Assembly: GCA_025455895.1 (NCBI GenBank)
Contig: JALOLQ010000201.1
Location: 1 to 6,528, forward strand
DNA: 6,528 nt
From: Solirubrobacteraceae bacterium
GTDB taxonomy: Bacteria > Actinomycetota > Thermoleophilia > Solirubrobacterales > Solirubrobacteraceae
Direction: 5' to 3'
Of the stretch, positions 5,908 through 6,528 are shown one piece after another. Made by a program: the position numbers and the translations under genes. Each line of letters starts with the position of its first letter. The first letter of the stretch is position 1. The notes beneath the pieces are model-generated. The model searched no databases. It was given only the letters and a program-made list of their open reading frames with translations, and had not been told where the DNA came from.

Positions 5908-6393
5908 ATGGCCGACAAGCCGGTCACGGTCGAGGTCCCGGAGGACCGCGTCCCCGAGTTCTACCTCTGGTTCGCCGCGTTCCTGGCCTCGCCGCCCGGC
6001 TCCGGGCCGCCCCGGACGGGCTTCGGCCCGCCGGGGCCCCGCGGCGGCGGGCCCTGGGGCCACGGCCACCGCGAGCGCCGGCCGTGGACCGAGGACGACG
6101 CCGAGGACGCCGGGTGGCTCTACCGCCGCCTGTCCGATCCCGCGCGCGAGCTCTTCGACCTCCTGGCCGCCGCGCCGGGCGAGCGCCACTCGGGCAACGA
6201 GCTCGCCGCCCGGCTCGGGCTCGACAAGGGCGCCCACGGGCTCGCCGGCGTGCTGGCGTGGCCGGGGCGCTGGTGCCGCAAGCTCGGCCGCGAGTTCCCG
6301 ATCACGACCACCGCGCGCGACGACGGCGGCACCGACTACGCGATGACCCCCGAGGTCGCCGCGCTCTTCGCCGGCGCGCGCGGCGGCGCGTGA
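5908..6393 (+). CDS. Putative winged-helix protein, DUF6416-like
   Basis: This 161-residue protein has three parts. Residues 6-26 (VTVEVPEDRV then PEFYLWFAAFL) repeat the module of the preceding protein. Residues 28-60 form a Gly/Pro/His/Arg-rich linker. Residues 66-153 look like a winged helix: DAGWLYRRLSDPARELFDLL as first helix, GNELAARLGL as second, HGLAGVLAWPGRWCRKLG as candidate recognition helix, then a wing (FPITTTARDDGG, TDYAM) and PEVAALF. The C-terminal part recalls actinobacterial proteins annotated DUF6416; that link is from memory and not verified. ATG 5908 follows the previous TGA by one base and has no good ribosome site, so translation is probably coupled. If it binds DNA, its own repeat-bearing promoter is the obvious target. 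Cys123 is the only cysteine. It lacks the paired-helix C-terminal dimerisation region of PadR proteins, so I do not call it PadR. Confidence 0.75.
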   Translation: MADKPVTVEVPEDRVPEFYLWFAAFLASPPGSGPPRTGFGPPGPRGGGPWGHGHRERRPWTEDDAEDAGWLYRRLSDPARELFDLLAAAPGERHSGNELAARLGLDKGAHGLAGVLAWPGRWCRKLGREFPITTTARDDGGTDYAMTPEVAALFAGARGGA

Positions 6394-6411
6394 TCGGCGA
6401 GACTGGCGGGC

Positions 6412-6528
6412 ATGGACGCGACGACGAGTGAGGGGCGCGCCGCGGTCGTGACCGGCGGCGCCCGCGGGTTCGGCTTCGAGATCGCCCGCGCGCTGCTGGA
6501 CCGCGGCTACAGCGTCGTGATCACCGAC
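6412..6528 (+). CDS. Short-chain dehydrogenase/reductase, 5' part
   Basis: The first 39 residues are visible before the window ends. After a short polar start comes a Rossmann strand (RAAVVTGG) and the family's TGxxxGxG coenzyme motif (Thr14, Gly15, Gly19, Gly21), the helix EIARALLDRG, and a second strand YSVVITD. Asp39 at the end of that strand usually indicates preference for NAD(H) over NADP(H). The catalytic Tyr-Lys region lies outside, so the substrate cannot be inferred. ATG 6412 is 18 bases after the preceding stop, with only a weak GGCGGG before it, so it may be co-transcribed with the small gene pair. I see no strong promoter in the gap. Confidence 0.85.
   Translation, partial: MDATTSEGRAAVVTGGARGFGFEIARALLDRGYSVVITD

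Overview
The window is very GC-rich DNA with the codon use of a high-GC actinobacterium. The gene types suggest the Thermoleophilia (Solirubrobacter/Conexibacter-like): an Ala/Arg-rich Ig-like surface protein, a wax ester synthase/DGAT, a group-2 sigma factor and a Tat-exported flavin lipoprotein. The taxon is inferred from style and content, not proven.

Layout. (1) 2-1315 (+) is the 3' part of a secreted Ig-like repeat protein. It ends at a strong hairpin (1332-1359) shared with the convergent next gene. (2) 1383-2261 (-) is a group-2 sigma-70 factor whose promoter lies at 2281-2309. (3) 2262-2504 is a divergent intergenic region dense in short inverted repeats. (4) 2505-4070 (+) is a wax ester synthase/diacylglycerol acyltransferase with an unusual Ala/Lys/Arg C-terminal tail. 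(5) 4063-5538 (-) is a Tat-exported flavin amine oxidase lipoprotein. Its last 8 bases overlap the end of the acyltransferase gene inside a 12-bp palindrome. (6) 5539-5657 is a second divergent region, with a near-consensus promoter and operator-like repeats. (7) 5658-5906 and 5908-6393 (+) are two tightly coupled small genes. They share an N-terminal module, and the second adds a putative winged-helix domain. (8) 6412-6528 (+) is the start of a short-chain dehydrogenase/reductase, cut by the window edge.

The sigma factor, acyltransferase and oxidase show no obvious common pathway. They are mostly single transcription units in alternating orientation. The most promising undescribed element is the small gene pair at 5658-6393 with its repeat-decorated promoter, which looks like a self-contained regulatory cassette. 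Second is the sigma factor, whose -35-reading helix and -10-melting residues differ from the primary sigma pattern. I see no tRNA, rRNA, CRISPR array, insertion sequence or phage feature.
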